A stretch of DNA of 64,000 nt from Pseudomonas laurentiana (GCF_014648275.1 NZ_BMQU01000002.1:186001-250000); one strand, 5' to 3'; shown: positions 45,878-55,093, counted from the first letter of the stretch. Notes: a model not told the origin generated them from the letters alone. Translations and numbers: made by a program.

Positions 45878-46267
45878 ATGAATACGTCCCTGCTTCCCCT
45901 GACCACCCTGCTCGCCGCGCTGATGGCATTGAGCAGTTGTACCAGCAATTCCCGCATTTATCGCGATCAACCGTTGGTGGCACGCGTCGAGACCGGCATG
46001 AGCAAAGACCAAGTCGAGCGTATCGGCGGCAAGCCTCTGTCCGTGAGCGAGCGCACGGTAGTACCTGGCACCTGCTACGACTACATGTTCACAAACACTG
46101 GCCACAAGCAGCCGTTCAATGTCAGTTTTGACAGCTCAGGCAACGTCGATCATACAAGCTTCATTACCTGTGCCGAGTGGAGTCGGGCGCAACAAAAATC
46201 CAGAGAGCCGTCGAGCAAAGGAAGTGGCGTCGGAGGTATGGGCGGTATGGGTGGCAGTGGCTATTAA
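45878..46267 (+). CDS. osmE: Osmotically inducible lipoprotein OsmE
   Basis: Outer-membrane lipoprotein of 129 residues with lipobox near LMALSSC and a BamE/SmpA-like domain: VETGMSKDQVERIGGKP, GTCYDYMF and ITCAEW, the Cys pair and the TCAEW ending of OsmE. The C-terminus is extended by a Gly/Met-rich tail (GGMGGMGGSGY) not present in the E. coli protein. The gene is followed by an intrinsic terminator at 46368. Confidence 0.83.
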   Translation: MNTSLLPLTTLLAALMALSSCTSNSRIYRDQPLVARVETGMSKDQVERIGGKPLSVSERTVVPGTCYDYMFTNTGHKQPFNVSFDSSGNVDHTSFITCAEWSRAQQKSREPSSKGSGVGGMGGMGGSGY

Positions 46268-46367
46268 CGCATTTTGTAGCACTCACCTTTCCGTTACATC
46301 ACTTTCACGCCCTCTTCACAGCCCGACACCTAAGGTCGTCACTGCTCCCTTTGGAAACTCCACATCT

Positions 46368-46395
46368 GCCCGCCCCCCCTGGCGGGCTTTTTTTT
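46368..46395 (+). terminator. Intrinsic terminator after osmE
   Basis: GCCCGCC (46368-46374), a CCCCCT loop, GGCGGGC (46381-46387) and eight T residues. Textbook rho-independent form, about 100 bp after the osmE stop. Confidence 0.88.
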
Positions 46396-46494
46396 ACTCG
46401 CCAGGGTTGAAAGGGTATGGAAACGGGCAGTCAGCATTGGACCTGCGCAGCCTTGCCGAACAGCATCCGCTTGAGGTGGCTGCTGGTTCAGGCC

Positions 46495-46935
46495 TTATGT
46501 GATGTTGCCACAGAAGAGGTTTACACTACCGTCCATCGGCCCCGCTCTCAAGACCAGGACGTAGCCACCAGAGCGAAGTTCACTCAGTGTGGCAGGTGCT
46601 ACCGTGGACAGCCGTAATGGCGACGACACAGACCTCGCAGTGACCGATTGCTTCATCTCATAAACGGGTTTCGACCCCGGATTTTCACAAGTACCCGAAT
46701 AGATGTAGGTATCGATGTGCGCAGGCAGAGCGGTACTGCTTGGCACCCCGCCAACGACAATCGTAAGCCCTGTCCTGTTGCCCGTCGTTGACGCCAGCAG
46801 CGCCGAGGCAATATGCCCCGTGTTGTACTGAGTAGCGTTCAGGGGAACGTTAACGACCTGATGATCACCCGTTGTTGCACAGCCTGAAATCACGCTGGTC
46901 ATTACCAGCAACGCCAGTGAGGGTATTCTGTTCAT
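46495..46935 (-). CDS. Putative lipoprotein
   Basis: A 146-residue protein with a lipoprotein signal, LVMTSVISGCATT, and AGGAGG before the ATG. The mature part holds two Cys (YSGTCENPG and NLFCGNIT), which may form a disulfide, and beta-rich sequence. It has a general likeness to small exported CHRD-like proteins, but no family is firmly recognised. Confidence 0.7.
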   Translation of the reverse strand: MNRIPSLALLVMTSVISGCATTGDHQVVNVPLNATQYNTGHIASALLASTTGNRTGLTIVVGGVPSSTALPAHIDTYIYSGTCENPGSKPVYEMKQSVTARSVSSPLRLSTVAPATLSELRSGGYVLVLRAGPMDGSVNLFCGNIT

Positions 46936-47106
46936 CGTAAGCCTCCTGATTGTTCAGGTTACGTTGAAGTTATCCCCCCACTAGATTTTAGTCAGCCAGC
47001 GTCGGTGCGATATTCTTTCGACGACCGGTGCCAGGCCAAAAACCCAAAGCCTGACGTGTGCCGACACGCCCTTGGAATGCTTGCGCTCTGGTCATTGAAT
47101 GTCCAG

Positions 47107-47337
47107 CTACGCCCAAATGACGCTCTCGCTGTTAATGACCGGAACACGGTCCGGGTTGATTTCTCGCTCGCGGTGAAGAAACACCTGGGTTTTTTCCACA
47201 TCAAACGCTCGCCTGGCCCGTTGTTTCATGATCAGCGATGAAACCCCGAAGTGCCCGCACTCCGGGCAGACCAGTTCAATGCCATCCATCTCAGAGTCCA
47301 CTTCCCGCGCGTCTACCGAACAATTCAAACACTTCAT
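47107..47337 (-). CDS. Small zinc-ribbon protein
   Basis: A 76-residue protein with MKCLNCSVDA and LVCPECGHFG, two CxxC knuckles of a zinc ribbon. AAGGGGG lies just upstream of the ATG at 47337. The remainder is basic (KQRARRAFDVEK). It might bind nucleic acid or partner proteins; function unknown. Confidence 0.68.
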   Translation of the reverse strand: MKCLNCSVDAREVDSEMDGIELVCPECGHFGVSSLIMKQRARRAFDVEKTQVFLHREREINPDRVPVINSESVIWA

Positions 47338-47521
47338 GGTTACCCCCTTGATCAGTTCCAAACTATAGCTCGCGCTCAGGGCGCTGGGCGAGCCGGTACC
47401 GTATAGGCTCTTATTGCCCCCTGCTACGCTTAGCCTTGTGCTAGGCGAGCGGCCTAATGCAGATGCAGGCCGTCGCCATGGCCGTCATGGCAGGCACCGT
47501 TGCCTGCCGTTGGGAGGCAAC

Positions 47522-47881
47522 ATGAAACGGTTACATGTTGTTGTCTTGAGCGCTAGCCTGTATCTCTCTGGCGTAAGCGCTACGATCGCTGATGAAGTGA
47601 TTTCCCAGGAAGGTGATACAACGGTTGGATCTGGATTTGGTGCGGGCACTGGGGTGATAGTCGGTGGCGCATTAGGTGGCCCAGCTGGGGCATTGTTAGG
47701 GGCTGGTGTAGGGCTGCTTATCGGAAGCGGTGTGCAGTCTGCAACCGGGCTGGAGGGACGAGCGTACAAGGTACGCAGCAGCGCTGGCGAGGAACGGGTT
47801 GTTCGTTCCCCAAGCGAGGAGTTCGCTATCGGCCAGCAGGTCGAAGTCAGCGGAAGGCGACCCTATGCCATTACGCCGTAG
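47522..47881 (+). CDS. Exported glycine-zipper protein
   Basis: A 119-residue protein with a signal peptide (MKRLHVVVLSASLYLSGVSA) and a Gly-zipper stretch, GAGTGVIVGGALGGPAGALL, continuing into GAGVGLLIGSG, like other small envelope proteins that associate with membranes. GGAGG precedes the ATG 47522. The C-terminal part is polar (SSAGEERVVRSPSEEF). No specific function known. Confidence 0.7.
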   Translation: MKRLHVVVLSASLYLSGVSATIADEVISQEGDTTVGSGFGAGTGVIVGGALGGPAGALLGAGVGLLIGSGVQSATGLEGRAYKVRSSAGEERVVRSPSEEFAIGQQVEVSGRRPYAITP

Positions 47882-47929
47882 GTGGATCGTCGTAGTGTGG
47901 AGGCTTTGTTTGTAGTGCGCGAAGTATCA

Positions 47930-48115
47930 GATGGGCCATGGATGGCCCGTCGGCGCGTCCACACGGGAGCGATGGCGTCAGGAAAGCACCCGAAGCGCAG
48001 CGGAGGGCCGGATGTCGGGACAGGGCGTTTTGCCCACTTTTGCGCCCTTTCAAAAGTGGGTCGCCGTAAAAGGCGAAACCAGCCGGTGGTGCCGCTGCAG
48101 GGAATGGATATGTTC
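47930..48115. repeat. Pseudomonas-type intergenic repeat
   Basis: The stretch contains an inverted repeat, CCCACTTTTG (48033-48042) and CAAAAGTGGG (48051-48060), followed by TCGCCGTAAAAGGCGAAACC, which I recognise as the type of repeat scattered between genes in Pseudomonas genomes. The 47882-48748 gap of 867 bp also holds the integrase remnant described below; 48116-48380 shows nothing else certain. Confidence 0.5.
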
Positions 48116-48399
48116 ACGAGGTGAGTGCCAGTAGCCACACACATGCGTCGCCTCTGATGGAGGCAGGCATATCCGTTTGCGATGTCATTTGGCGGTGCCG
48201 GCAGGTTCAGCGTAAGGAAAAACAACGCCGGCAAGACCGGCTCAAACCATGTCGCGCTCTTAAATGAACAGCATTACGGCTAAATGCCGGGCTTTTTGCT
48301 GCCTGGGTGATGGCGCATGACCTAGATAGCAAAAGGATCACGGACAACCCAAGAGTACATTTGTACTCCGTCCGGGAATCCCCCTCTATTGAACCGCCA

Positions 48400-48552
48400 C
48401 CCAGTCAGAATTCACTGGGGATTCGTTATCGGCCACCGTACAACTGCCGCCATACCTATGCGCGTTGGATTAACTCAAGCTCCGACTGGAGCGAGCTGGA
48501 AAAGCTGCAAATTGGTATCAAATCGGTACCAGCCGCATTGCCAGCGACATAA
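48400..48552 (+). pseudogene. Tyrosine integrase C-terminal remnant with internal deletion
   Basis: The frame reads GIRYRPPYNCRHTYA and then jumps to RWINSSSDWSELEKL, matching the end of the integrase fragment at 50100-50306 but lacking the 29 codons between its two TYA segments, including the LGH block. In the longer fragment those segments share the 11-bp repeat TACCTACGCAA, so deletion between repeats explains the shortening. It cannot encode an active recombinase. Confidence 0.75.
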
Positions 48553-48572
48553 GCTATTGATAGGTAAGCCCT

Positions 48573-48600
48573 TTGATCTCCACCGCTAACATCACCATGC
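48573..48600. other. Duplicated 5' end of ybiT (att-like site, left)
   Basis: 28 nt matching the first 28 nt of the ybiT coding sequence at 50378-50405 at 25 positions. The three differences are all C/T changes at third codon positions, so both encode the same eight amino acids after the TTG start. An AGGTAAGC ribosome-site-like stretch precedes both. Such duplication marks integration of a mobile element at the 5' end of a gene. Confidence 0.75.
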
Positions 48601-48682
48601 GATGATTTTTGCGGTTTTAGGCGATCTACAGTGCAGCATTTCCGGGGGTTTCAGCCTCTCAAGTACGCACTGAAACGCATAC

Positions 48683-48705
48683 ATTGGCCCAAGAATTGGC
48701 CCAAG
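48683..48705. repeat. Degenerate copy of the integrase 3' flank
   Basis: ATTGGCCCAA-GAATTGGCCCAAG here resembles ATTGGCCCAAA-ATTGGCCCAAAA at 50306-50328, immediately after the longer integrase remnant. It suggests more than one insertion event at this place. Confidence 0.5.
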
Positions 48706-48748
48706 CCACGCCCCTCTTCCGGCGTCCTGCCTAACGAACACTACGCTG

Positions 48749-49327
48749 CTAGCGCGAGGTTTTAACCTTCAGTACTTCGGTGTAAATGACGTTGACCGTC
48801 TGCCCGACCTTAAGGTTCTTCATTCGAGCTTGGAGCTGGGGATCCTCGACCTTGAGGACTGTCACTTTTCCTTCTGGAGGAAGCAAGGTCACTTCATGTT
48901 TTTTCAAGTCAATGTGCGTGATCTTTGAAGTAACCTTGACCCGGCGAAGCGCCTCGCCACCCGGATTAGGATTATCCTTGGCGGCGCGGGTAGTTATTGA
49001 TTCATTACTGACACCCGGCGCGCCATCGATAGTGGTGTCGAGCACATAGGCGATTGAACGAACAACATGTATGTCAACGTTGTCGCCGACCTTCAAGTTG
49101 TGCAGAGCCTTAGCTTTGTCCGTCAACTGGATAACCAACGGGTTTTTGTCAGGGCCTTCAATGGTGACCTGATAATTCGCCGGATCTACGGCCAGCACCC
49201 GCGTAATGAGGCGGCCTTCCATAGCATGACCTCCCAAGGGCATATCGGCTGCAAGGGCCGTAAAGCCAGTAGTGGCCATGATTGAGGCGAGAACTACAGT
49301 GCAGGCAAGGGCGCGGATCGGTTTCAT
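48749..49327 (-). CDS. Exported protein of unknown function, cargo of the integrated element
   Basis: A 192-residue protein with signal peptide MKPIRALACTVVLASIMATT and mature start near ALAADMPLGG. Two related halves follow, each ending in a short KVGQ/KVGDN motif: LHNLKVGDNVDIHVVRS and MKNLKVGQTVNVIYTE, with beta-rich sequence between, suggesting a duplicated small beta-barrel (OB-like or CusF-like). No metal-binding set is obvious. It lies between the two duplicated ybiT ends, so it is probably cargo. No family firmly recognised. Confidence 0.65.
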   Translation of the reverse strand: MKPIRALACTVVLASIMATTGFTALAADMPLGGHAMEGRLITRVLAVDPANYQVTIEGPDKNPLVIQLTDKAKALHNLKVGDNVDIHVVRSIAYVLDTTIDGAPGVSNESITTRAAKDNPNPGGEALRRVKVTSKITHIDLKKHEVTLLPPEGKVTVLKVEDPQLQARMKNLKVGQTVNVIYTEVLKVKTSR

Positions 49328-49675
49328 AGGCTTACTCTTCCATGCGATGGCTAAACAGAACAACACGAGGGGTATCAAATCAAACCGTTTTGCAGATACG
49401 CCAAAGCATAGTCATTGATTTCTAATGCGCCCAATCACAGTCTCGATTGACCTCAAGGGGTGATTAAGGGGTCATGGATCACAAGCCATTACTGTATGAA
49501 TAAACAGACTTTAGGCTCGCCGCGCTTTGTGCACGGAGCAGGAGCCTAGGCTGGACTTGCAGGAAGGGTCTGCGGGTTTGGTGGGCCGAGTGGATGTTGA
49601 TGCATCCATTCGGCCCGCTCCTTTGATTTCAATGCGCTATCTCGCGCACGTAGGGCTGGCACGCTCGCAGGGCGA

Positions 49676-49870
49676 TCAATCCTTGGTCGCCGCCACTGGT
49701 GATGCCGACAATTCGTTGAGCATGCGCTGGGTCAAGTTCGACTCGCGTGCCTCCATGAACCATGCTGCTGGAGCCGGAGGCTTCTCGCCCCCCACTGCTA
49801 CCACTCGGGGCGGTGGCGGGGCCGGCGAGTAAGACTGACAGCCGCAAGTCAGCAGTAGCAAGGCCAGCTT
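49676..49870 (-). pseudogene. Phage o-spanin (Rz1-like) lipoprotein remnant
   Basis: A minus-strand frame reads LALLLLTCGCQSYSPAPPPP, then KPPAPAAWFMEA and TQRMLNELSASPV before its stop at 49676. A short lipoprotein signal, a Pro-rich middle and an AWxM...RMLNELSPSP-like end are features of Rz1-type o-spanins of phage lysis cassettes. No good start codon and no intact i-spanin (Rz) frame is seen upstream, though ..EVDRGWPDQQLQ resembles an Rz tail. It is taken as a remnant. Confidence 0.45.
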
Positions 49871-50054
49871 GTCTTGGCTGACGGGCCCGAAGTCCGGCAG
49901 CTCCAGCAAATCACGGTAGTGCGGACAGTAGCGCTGGAGCTGCTGGTCCGGCCAGCCGCGGTCGACTTCAGCCCTTTCGTGTTCACGGTCACCAGAACGC
50001 CAGACGTCCGCTACGCCATCCAGCCCCTTTGTATTCCAACCAGGAAAAGGCGGG

Positions 50055-50306
50055 ATGTGGATCAGGGAGCCAAGTGTTACAATCGAGCACTTCAAGCTCG
50101 CGCTCGCTGCACTGAGCATCCGTGAACGTCGGCAGTACGACACGCGCCATACCTACGCAACTATGTGCCTAATGGCTGGGATGAACCCTGCGTTCATCGC
50201 GAACCAACTCGGCCACAGCGTCGAGATGCTGCTCTCTACCTACGCAAAATGGATCAGCTCCTCCTCGGATTGGAGGGAGCTGGAGAAGCTGCCGACTAGA
50301 GTCTGA
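50055..50306 (+). pseudogene. Tyrosine integrase C-terminal fragment
   Basis: About 83 codons with the C-terminal recombinase signature: the Arg of YDTRHTYAT, the LGH of NQLGHSVEML, and the nucleophile Tyr of STYAKWI, then SSSSDWRELEKLP and a stop. The N-terminal and core-binding parts (about 300 residues) are missing. It lies 71 bp before ybiT, the usual place for an integrase next to its attachment site. Confidence 0.8.
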
Positions 50307-50377
50307 TTGGCCCAAAATTGGCCCAAAACAGACGACGGCACCTAAACACACCTCTGGAACCCCCGCAGGATAAGCAC

Positions 50378-50405
50378 TTGATTTCTACCGCTAATATCAC
50401 CATGC
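50378..50405. other. att-like site at the 5' end of ybiT (right)
   Basis: First 28 nt of ybiT, duplicated at 48573-48600 with three synonymous differences. Together the two copies flank about 1.8 kb holding integrase, phage-lysis and cargo remnants. Confidence 0.7.
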
Positions 50406-51967
50406 AGTTCGGCGCCAAGCCGCTGTTCGAGAACGTCTCGGTCAAATTCGGCAACGGCAACCGTTACGGCCTGATCGGCGCCAACGGTTGTGGCAAGTCG
50501 ACCTTCATGAAAATCCTCGGCAGCGACCTGGAACCCTCCGCAGGTCAGGTGATGCTGGAGCCGAACGTCCGCCTGGGCAAGCTGCGCCAAGACCAGTTCG
50601 CCTATGAAGAATTCACCGTGATCGACACCGTGATCATGGGCCACGAAGAGCTCTGGCGGGTCAAGGCCGAGCGCGACCGTATCTATTCGCTGCCGGAAAT
50701 GACCGAAGAAGACGGCATGGCCGTCGCTGAGCTGGAAACCGAGTTCGCCGAGATGGACGGCTACACCGCCGAATCCCGCGCCGGTGAGCTGCTGCTGGGC
50801 CTGGGTATCCCGCTCGAACAGCATTTCGGCCCGATGAGTGAAGTTGCCCCAGGCTGGAAACTGCGCGTGTTGCTGGCCCAGGCGCTGTTCTCGGACCCGG
50901 AAGTGCTGCTGCTCGACGAACCGACCAACCACCTGGACATCAACACCATCCGCTGGCTGGAAAACATCCTCACGGCGCGTAACAGCACCATGATCATCAT
51001 TTCCCACGACCGTCACTTCCTGAACAGCGTCTGCACCCATATGGCCGACCTGGACTACGGTGAGTTGCGCCTGTTCCCGGGCAACTACGACGAGTACATG
51101 ATCGCCGCAACCCAATCGCGCGAACAGTTGCTGTCGGACAACGCCAAGAAGAAAGCCCAGATCGCCGAGCTGCAGACCTTCGTCAGCCGGTTCTCGGCCA
51201 ACGCCTCGAAAGCCAAGCAGGCCACCTCGCGCGCCAAGCAGATCGACAAGATCCAGTTGGCCGAAGTCAAGCCGTCGAGCCGCGTCAGCCCGTTCATCCG
51301 TTTCGAACAGACGAAGAAGCTGCACCGTCAGGCGGTTACCGTCGAGAACGTCTCCAAGGGCTTCGATGGCAATACCCTGTTCAAGAACTTCAGCTTCCAG
51401 GTCGAAGCCGGTGAGCGCGTGGCGATCATTGGTCCGAACGGTATCGGCAAGACCACCCTGCTGCGTACGCTGGTAGGCGAACTGCCGGTAGACAGCGGTG
51501 AAGTGAAGTGGACCGAAAGTGCCGAGATCGGCTACTACGCCCAAGACCACGCGTCGGACTTTGAAGACGATGTCAGCCTGTTCGACTGGATGGGTCAGTG
51601 GACCCAGGGCGGCGAGCAACTGGTTCGCGGCACGCTCGGTCGGATGCTGTTCTCCAACGATGAGATTCTCAAGTCGGTGAAGGTGATTTCCGGTGGTGAG
51701 CAAGGCCGTATGCTGTTCGGCAAGCTGATCCTGCAAAAGCCCAACGTACTGCTGATGGACGAACCGACCAACCACCTGGACATGGAATCGATCGAAGCCC
51801 TCAACATGGCGCTGGAGAACTACCCGGGTACACTGGTGTTCGTCAGCCACGACCGTGAGTTCGTGTCCTCGCTGGCCACCCGTATCATCGAGTTGAGCGC
51901 CAACGGTGTCGTCGACTTCAGCGGCACCTACGATGACTACCTGCGCAGCCAAGGCGTCATCGTCTGA
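50378..51967 (+). CDS. ybiT: ABC-F ATPase YbiT
   Basis: Cytoplasmic ABC-F protein with two ATPase domains and no membrane part, expected to act on the ribosome. 529 residues, like YbiT. Walker [10 protein letters not shown] and GPNGIGKTT, signature-like [10 protein letters not shown] in the first domain (a known YbiT variant) and SGGEQGRM in the second, Walker [12 protein letters not shown] and [11 protein letters not shown], and the linker rich in Lys/Ala around [14 protein letters not shown]. The start is TTG 50378 with AGGA 7 bp before it; the next downstream ATG would remove the first strand. The original upstream region was replaced by an integrated element. Confidence 0.93.
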   Translation: MISTANITMQFGAKPLFENVSVKFGNGNRYGLIGANGCGKSTFMKILGSDLEPSAGQVMLEPNVRLGKLRQDQFAYEEFTVIDTVIMGHEELWRVKAERDRIYSLPEMTEEDGMAVAELETEFAEMDGYTAESRAGELLLGLGIPLEQHFGPMSEVAPGWKLRVLLAQALFSDPEVLLLDEPTNHLDINTIRWLENILTARNSTMIIISHDRHFLNSVCTHMADLDYGELRLFPGNYDEYMIAATQSREQLLSDNAKKKAQIAELQTFVSRFSANASKAKQATSRAKQIDKIQLAEVKPSSRVSPFIRFEQTKKLHRQAVTVENVSKGFDGNTLFKNFSFQVEAGERVAIIGPNGIGKTTLLRTLVGELPVDSGEVKWTESAEIGYYAQDHASDFEDDVSLFDWMGQWTQGGEQLVRGTLGRMLFSNDEILKSVKVISGGEQGRMLFGKLILQKPNVLLMDEPTNHLDMESIEALNMALENYPGTLVFVSHDREFVSSLATRIIELSANGVVDFSGTYDDYLRSQGVIV

Positions 51968-52038
51968 CACCCGGAACGCCCGCATAAAGGCGACGGCGTG
52001 CTACCCGGCACCGTCGCCGCATGCGAGACACCTATAGA

Positions 52039-52085
52039 AGCAGGCTAACGGACCGCCAAGGTTCGTTAGCCTGCTTTCTTTTTCC
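52039..52085 (+). terminator. Intrinsic terminator after ybiT
   Basis: AGCAGGCTAACG (52039-52050) and CGTTAGCCTGCT (52064-52075) followed by TTCTTTTT. A GC-rich hairpin (GCGACGG/CCGTCGC) also lies just before it, near 51991-52018. Confidence 0.8.
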
Positions 52086-52127
52086 CTCGCGTACCGCCAT
52101 CATGGCGTCTCTCGACGCCCACCACGA

Positions 52128-53327
52128 ATGGCCATGTCTGCGCTAGAACCCGTCGCACTTCAGTCAACGACGATTAATCGGCAGATCGTTTCGATCGTCT
52201 TTTATACCTTCATCGCCTTCCTCTGTATCGGGCTGCCAATCGCCGTGCTGCCTGGCTATGTACACGAGCAATTGGGCTTCAGTGCGATTGTCGCCGGGGT
52301 GACCATTGGCTTGCAGTACTTCGCCACGCTGGTTAGCCGGCCAATGGCCGGTCGCGTCGCCGACAGCCTGGGCAGCAAGCGTGCAATCATTTACGGCCTG
52401 TTCGCCATTGCCGCGAGCGGCCTGGTGACGGCGGCCTCGACACTGTTGGTCAGCATGCCCTTGATCAGCTTGTCAGTCTTGCTGACAGGCCGGGTGCTGC
52501 TGGGCCTCGCCCAAGGTTTGATTGGTGTCGCCACCTTAAGCTGGGGCATCAGCCAAGCCGGGGTCGCACATACCGCCCGGGTGATTTCCTGGAATGGCAT
52601 CGCCTCTTACGGCGCCATCGCCATAGGGGCTCCGCTTGGGGTAAAACTCAACCAGTTGCTTGACTTCGCAAGCCTCGGCCTGGTCCTGGTTGCCTTGGCG
52701 CTATTGGCCCTGCTGGTGATCCGCAACAAGCCCTCCGTCCCAGTTGTTACAGGTGAACGCCTGCGGTTCTGGGCAGCCTTCGGCCGGGTCGCGCCCTGTG
52801 GTGTGGGCCTGACGCTGGCATCCATAGGCTATGGCACGCTGACCACCTTCGTGACCCTTTTCTACAGTGAGCGGGGCTGGGTTGGCGCAGCCTGGTGCCT
52901 GAGCGCGTTCGGGGTGTGCTTCATTCTGACCCGCTTGCTGTTCGTCAACGCGGTAAATCGCTGGGGTGGTTACCGGGTTGCAGGCGCCTGCATGGCCGCC
53001 GAAGCAACGGGCCTGACATTGCTCTGGCTGGCGCCCTCCCCCCTACTGGCATTGCTCGGCGCCGGCCTTACCGGTGCGGGGCTGTCGCTGGTTTACCCCG
53101 CACTGGGTGTTGAGGCCATCAAGCAAGTGCCGAGCAGCAGCCGTGGTGCAGGCCTGGGTGCTTATGCCGTGTTCTTCGATCTGGCCCTGGCGATTGCCGG
53201 GCCGCTGATGGGCGCGGTGGCCGCACAGCAAGGCTATGCAGCGATCTTTTGCATCGCGGCGTTACTGTCGCTATCCGGCGTCGGGCTGGTATTGCTGCTG
53301 TCGTGGCGCAACGCAAAGGCTCAATGA
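52128..53327 (+). CDS. MFS transporter, YfcJ/YhhS-like
   Basis: Major facilitator permease of 399 residues with twelve predicted helices. The loop 2-3 signature appears as GRVADSLGSKRAIIYG, and GYVHEQLGFSAIVAGVTIGL resembles the UPF0226 (YhhS/YfcJ) group, members of which export sugars or arabinose-like compounds or give drug tolerance. Substrate unknown. Two in-frame ATGs, 52128 and 52134, are possible; no strong ribosome site decides. The last 7 bp overlap the convergent hydrolase gene. Confidence 0.88.
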   Translation: MAMSALEPVALQSTTINRQIVSIVFYTFIAFLCIGLPIAVLPGYVHEQLGFSAIVAGVTIGLQYFATLVSRPMAGRVADSLGSKRAIIYGLFAIAASGLVTAASTLLVSMPLISLSVLLTGRVLLGLAQGLIGVATLSWGISQAGVAHTARVISWNGIASYGAIAIGAPLGVKLNQLLDFASLGLVLVALALLALLVIRNKPSVPVVTGERLRFWAAFGRVAPCGVGLTLASIGYGTLTTFVTLFYSERGWVGAAWCLSAFGVCFILTRLLFVNAVNRWGGYRVAGACMAAEATGLTLLWLAPSPLLALLGAGLTGAGLSLVYPALGVEAIKQVPSSSRGAGLGAYAVFFDLALAIAGPLMGAVAAQQGYAAIFCIAALLSLSGVGLVLLLSWRNAKAQ

Positions 53328-54352
53328 TCAGCCGTACGCCACCCCGTACGATCAGCTCGGCCAAGCGTTTGACTGAAAAACAGCACGGCCTCCGACTGCA
53401 GCGAGCGATGGATGCTGGCGCGGTCTACACCTTCGGCATCGGTGCACAACACAGTCATATGCAGCCGTTGGGCTTCATCGCAAGGCGCCATGAAAATGAA
53501 ATGCCCCGCGCCGGCCAGCAATCGATAGTCCGGGCTGCGAGGCAGTTTACGCGCCAGTGCGGCGGCGTTCTTGTCGATTGCCAGCAACTGATCGCGATCA
53601 CCGCTGTAGATAAGTGCCGGCACCTTCACGCCGGCCAGCGCGTGACGCCCGAACATCAAGCTCAAGGGCGCCATCAGCAGCAGCGCCTTGATCCTTGAAT
53701 CGGCGGCAGGCAGCAGGTCGTCACGGTCGGCAATCAGTTGCCCGCGCATCTTGCAGGCATCAGCATCCAGAGGGCGCTCCTCACAGTAGCGGCGCAGGCG
53801 ACTCAGTTCCGGCCGTGCGCCTGAAAGAATCAACGCAGTTTCACCCCCAGCCGAATAGCCAATTACCCCCACCTGCTCGGCGTTGACGTAAGGCGCCAGA
53901 AGTCGATCATTCAAGGTTGCACTGATGGCGGCGCTGATCTGCAACGGACGCCCATACAGGTTGCTCAGGGTGCCCAATCGGCTGTGATCCTGGGCATTGT
54001 CCCCGGGGTGCACCACTGCCACGACCACAAAGCCCTTGCGTGCCAGGGCCGTTGCCAGGTCATGCAGCGCCAGTGGCGTACCGGTGTTGCCATGAGAAAG
54101 CATCAGCAATGGGAATCGCCCCATTGCAATGGGTGCTTCAAAGCCGGCCTCGACCCGATAGCCTTCGACCCGGCTCCAATGTGCTCGGCCAGTGGCCGGA
54201 TAAAAAGCCAAGGCCTGCATCGGCTGCTGGTCCAGAGGGTCGGCAAGGGTCATCCGGTGCAAACCGACGTGCCAGCGCTCGCCCGCCTCGCTCGGCAGCG
54301 ACAACACCATCCCGATCACCGCGAGGATGAACAAACCAGACAGACGCTGCAT
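53321..54352 (-). CDS. Exported alpha/beta hydrolase (dienelactone hydrolase/PAF-acetylhydrolase-like)
   Basis: Alpha/beta-hydrolase of 343 residues with a signal peptide (MQRLSGLFILAVIGMVLSLPSEA). Nucleophile Ser in VIGYSAGGETAL; oxyanion region LLMLSHGNTG; acid near YSGDRDQL; catalytic His in GAGHFIFMAP. Start 54352 follows AAGGTG; an ATG six codons upstream is less likely. Substrate unknown, perhaps an ester. Three Cys (RYCEERPLDADACKM, MAPCDEA, VLCTDA) could support a periplasmic fold. Confidence 0.82.
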   Translation of the reverse strand: MQRLSGLFILAVIGMVLSLPSEAGERWHVGLHRMTLADPLDQQPMQALAFYPATGRAHWSRVEGYRVEAGFEAPIAMGRFPLLMLSHGNTGTPLALHDLATALARKGFVVVAVVHPGDNAQDHSRLGTLSNLYGRPLQISAAISATLNDRLLAPYVNAEQVGVIGYSAGGETALILSGARPELSRLRRYCEERPLDADACKMRGQLIADRDDLLPAADSRIKALLLMAPLSLMFGRHALAGVKVPALIYSGDRDQLLAIDKNAAALARKLPRSPDYRLLAGAGHFIFMAPCDEAQRLHMTVLCTDAEGVDRASIHRSLQSEAVLFFSQTLGRADRTGWRTADH

Positions 54353-54424
54353 GGCCGACACCTTGTCCAACGATTGCCAGCGATCAGCATAGGCTGGCGC
54401 ACAACGCGCCAGATGAAAACTAAA

Positions 54425-54461
54425 TGAAAAAACCGACTGCCGGTCACCCCGGCAGTCGGTT
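54425..54461 (-). terminator. Intrinsic terminator of azoR
   Basis: AACCGACTGCCGG (54431-54443) and its complement (54449-54461) with the run TGAAAAAA at 54425-54432, which reads as a T-run on the minus strand after the hairpin. Confidence 0.82.
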
Positions 54462-54481
54462 GATGTAGAACCCAGGTGGAA

Positions 54482-55093
54482 TCAGGCAGCAGCGAACAGC
54501 TCTTTTTCGATCTGCGCTCGCGCCGCACTCATGGCGTTGCTGCGATGTTCGTCGCCATACGCCAGGCCATGGGCACGGACGAACTCGATATCGGTGATGC
54601 CGATGAAACCGAGGAACACACTGAGGAAGTCTTCATGACCGACGCCTGTAGGCTGGCCAACATGCAAACCACCCGAGGTGGATACGACGATAACTTTTTT
54701 GCCGCCACACAGACCTTCAGGACCAGCCTCGGTGTAGCGGAAGGTTTTACCGGCAACCGCGATACGGTCAATCCAGGCTTTCAGTTGGCTGGGGACACTG
54801 AAGTTGTACATCGGCGCGGCAATCACCACGGCATCAGCGTCCAGGAACTCCTGCAGTGTTTCGCTGCTCAGTTGCGCCTCATGCTGCTGGACCGCGTCAC
54901 GCAATTCTGCTGGCGTGCCTGCACTCACCAGGGTAGCTGCAGAGAAGTGGCTGATGGCGTCACTGGCCAGGTCGCGGTAGGTCACTTCAACACGGGGATC
55001 CGCCGCCTGCCAGGCCTGCACGACTTCACGGCTCAACTGACGGGAAGCCGAGTTGTCGCCGAGGATGCTGGAATCGATGTGCAACAGTTTCAT
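54482..55093 (-). CDS. azoR: FMN-dependent NADH azoreductase
   Basis: Flavodoxin-like quinone/azo reductase of 203 residues. [20 protein letters not shown] opens the FMN-binding loop; [17 protein letters not shown] and [11 protein letters not shown] are characteristic; the closing part [11 protein letters not shown] is also typical. Cytoplasmic, reduces quinones and azo compounds with NADH. It is divergent from the LysR gene at 55231 across a 137-bp region, suggesting control by that regulator, possibly by electrophiles. Confidence 0.92.
   Translation of the reverse strand: MKLLHIDSSILGDNSASRQLSREVVQAWQAADPRVEVTYRDLASDAISHFSAATLVSAGTPAELRDAVQQHEAQLSSETLQEFLDADAVVIAAPMYNFSVPSQLKAWIDRIAVAGKTFRYTEAGPEGLCGGKKVIVVSTSGGLHVGQPTGVGHEDFLSVFLGFIGITDIEFVRAHGLAYGDEHRSNAMSAARAQIEKELFAAA

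Noticed and set aside
50342-51985. 547-codon antisense ORF across ybiT
   Set aside because: Long antisense frame produced by codon bias in a conserved gene; no start signal or recognisable motif.
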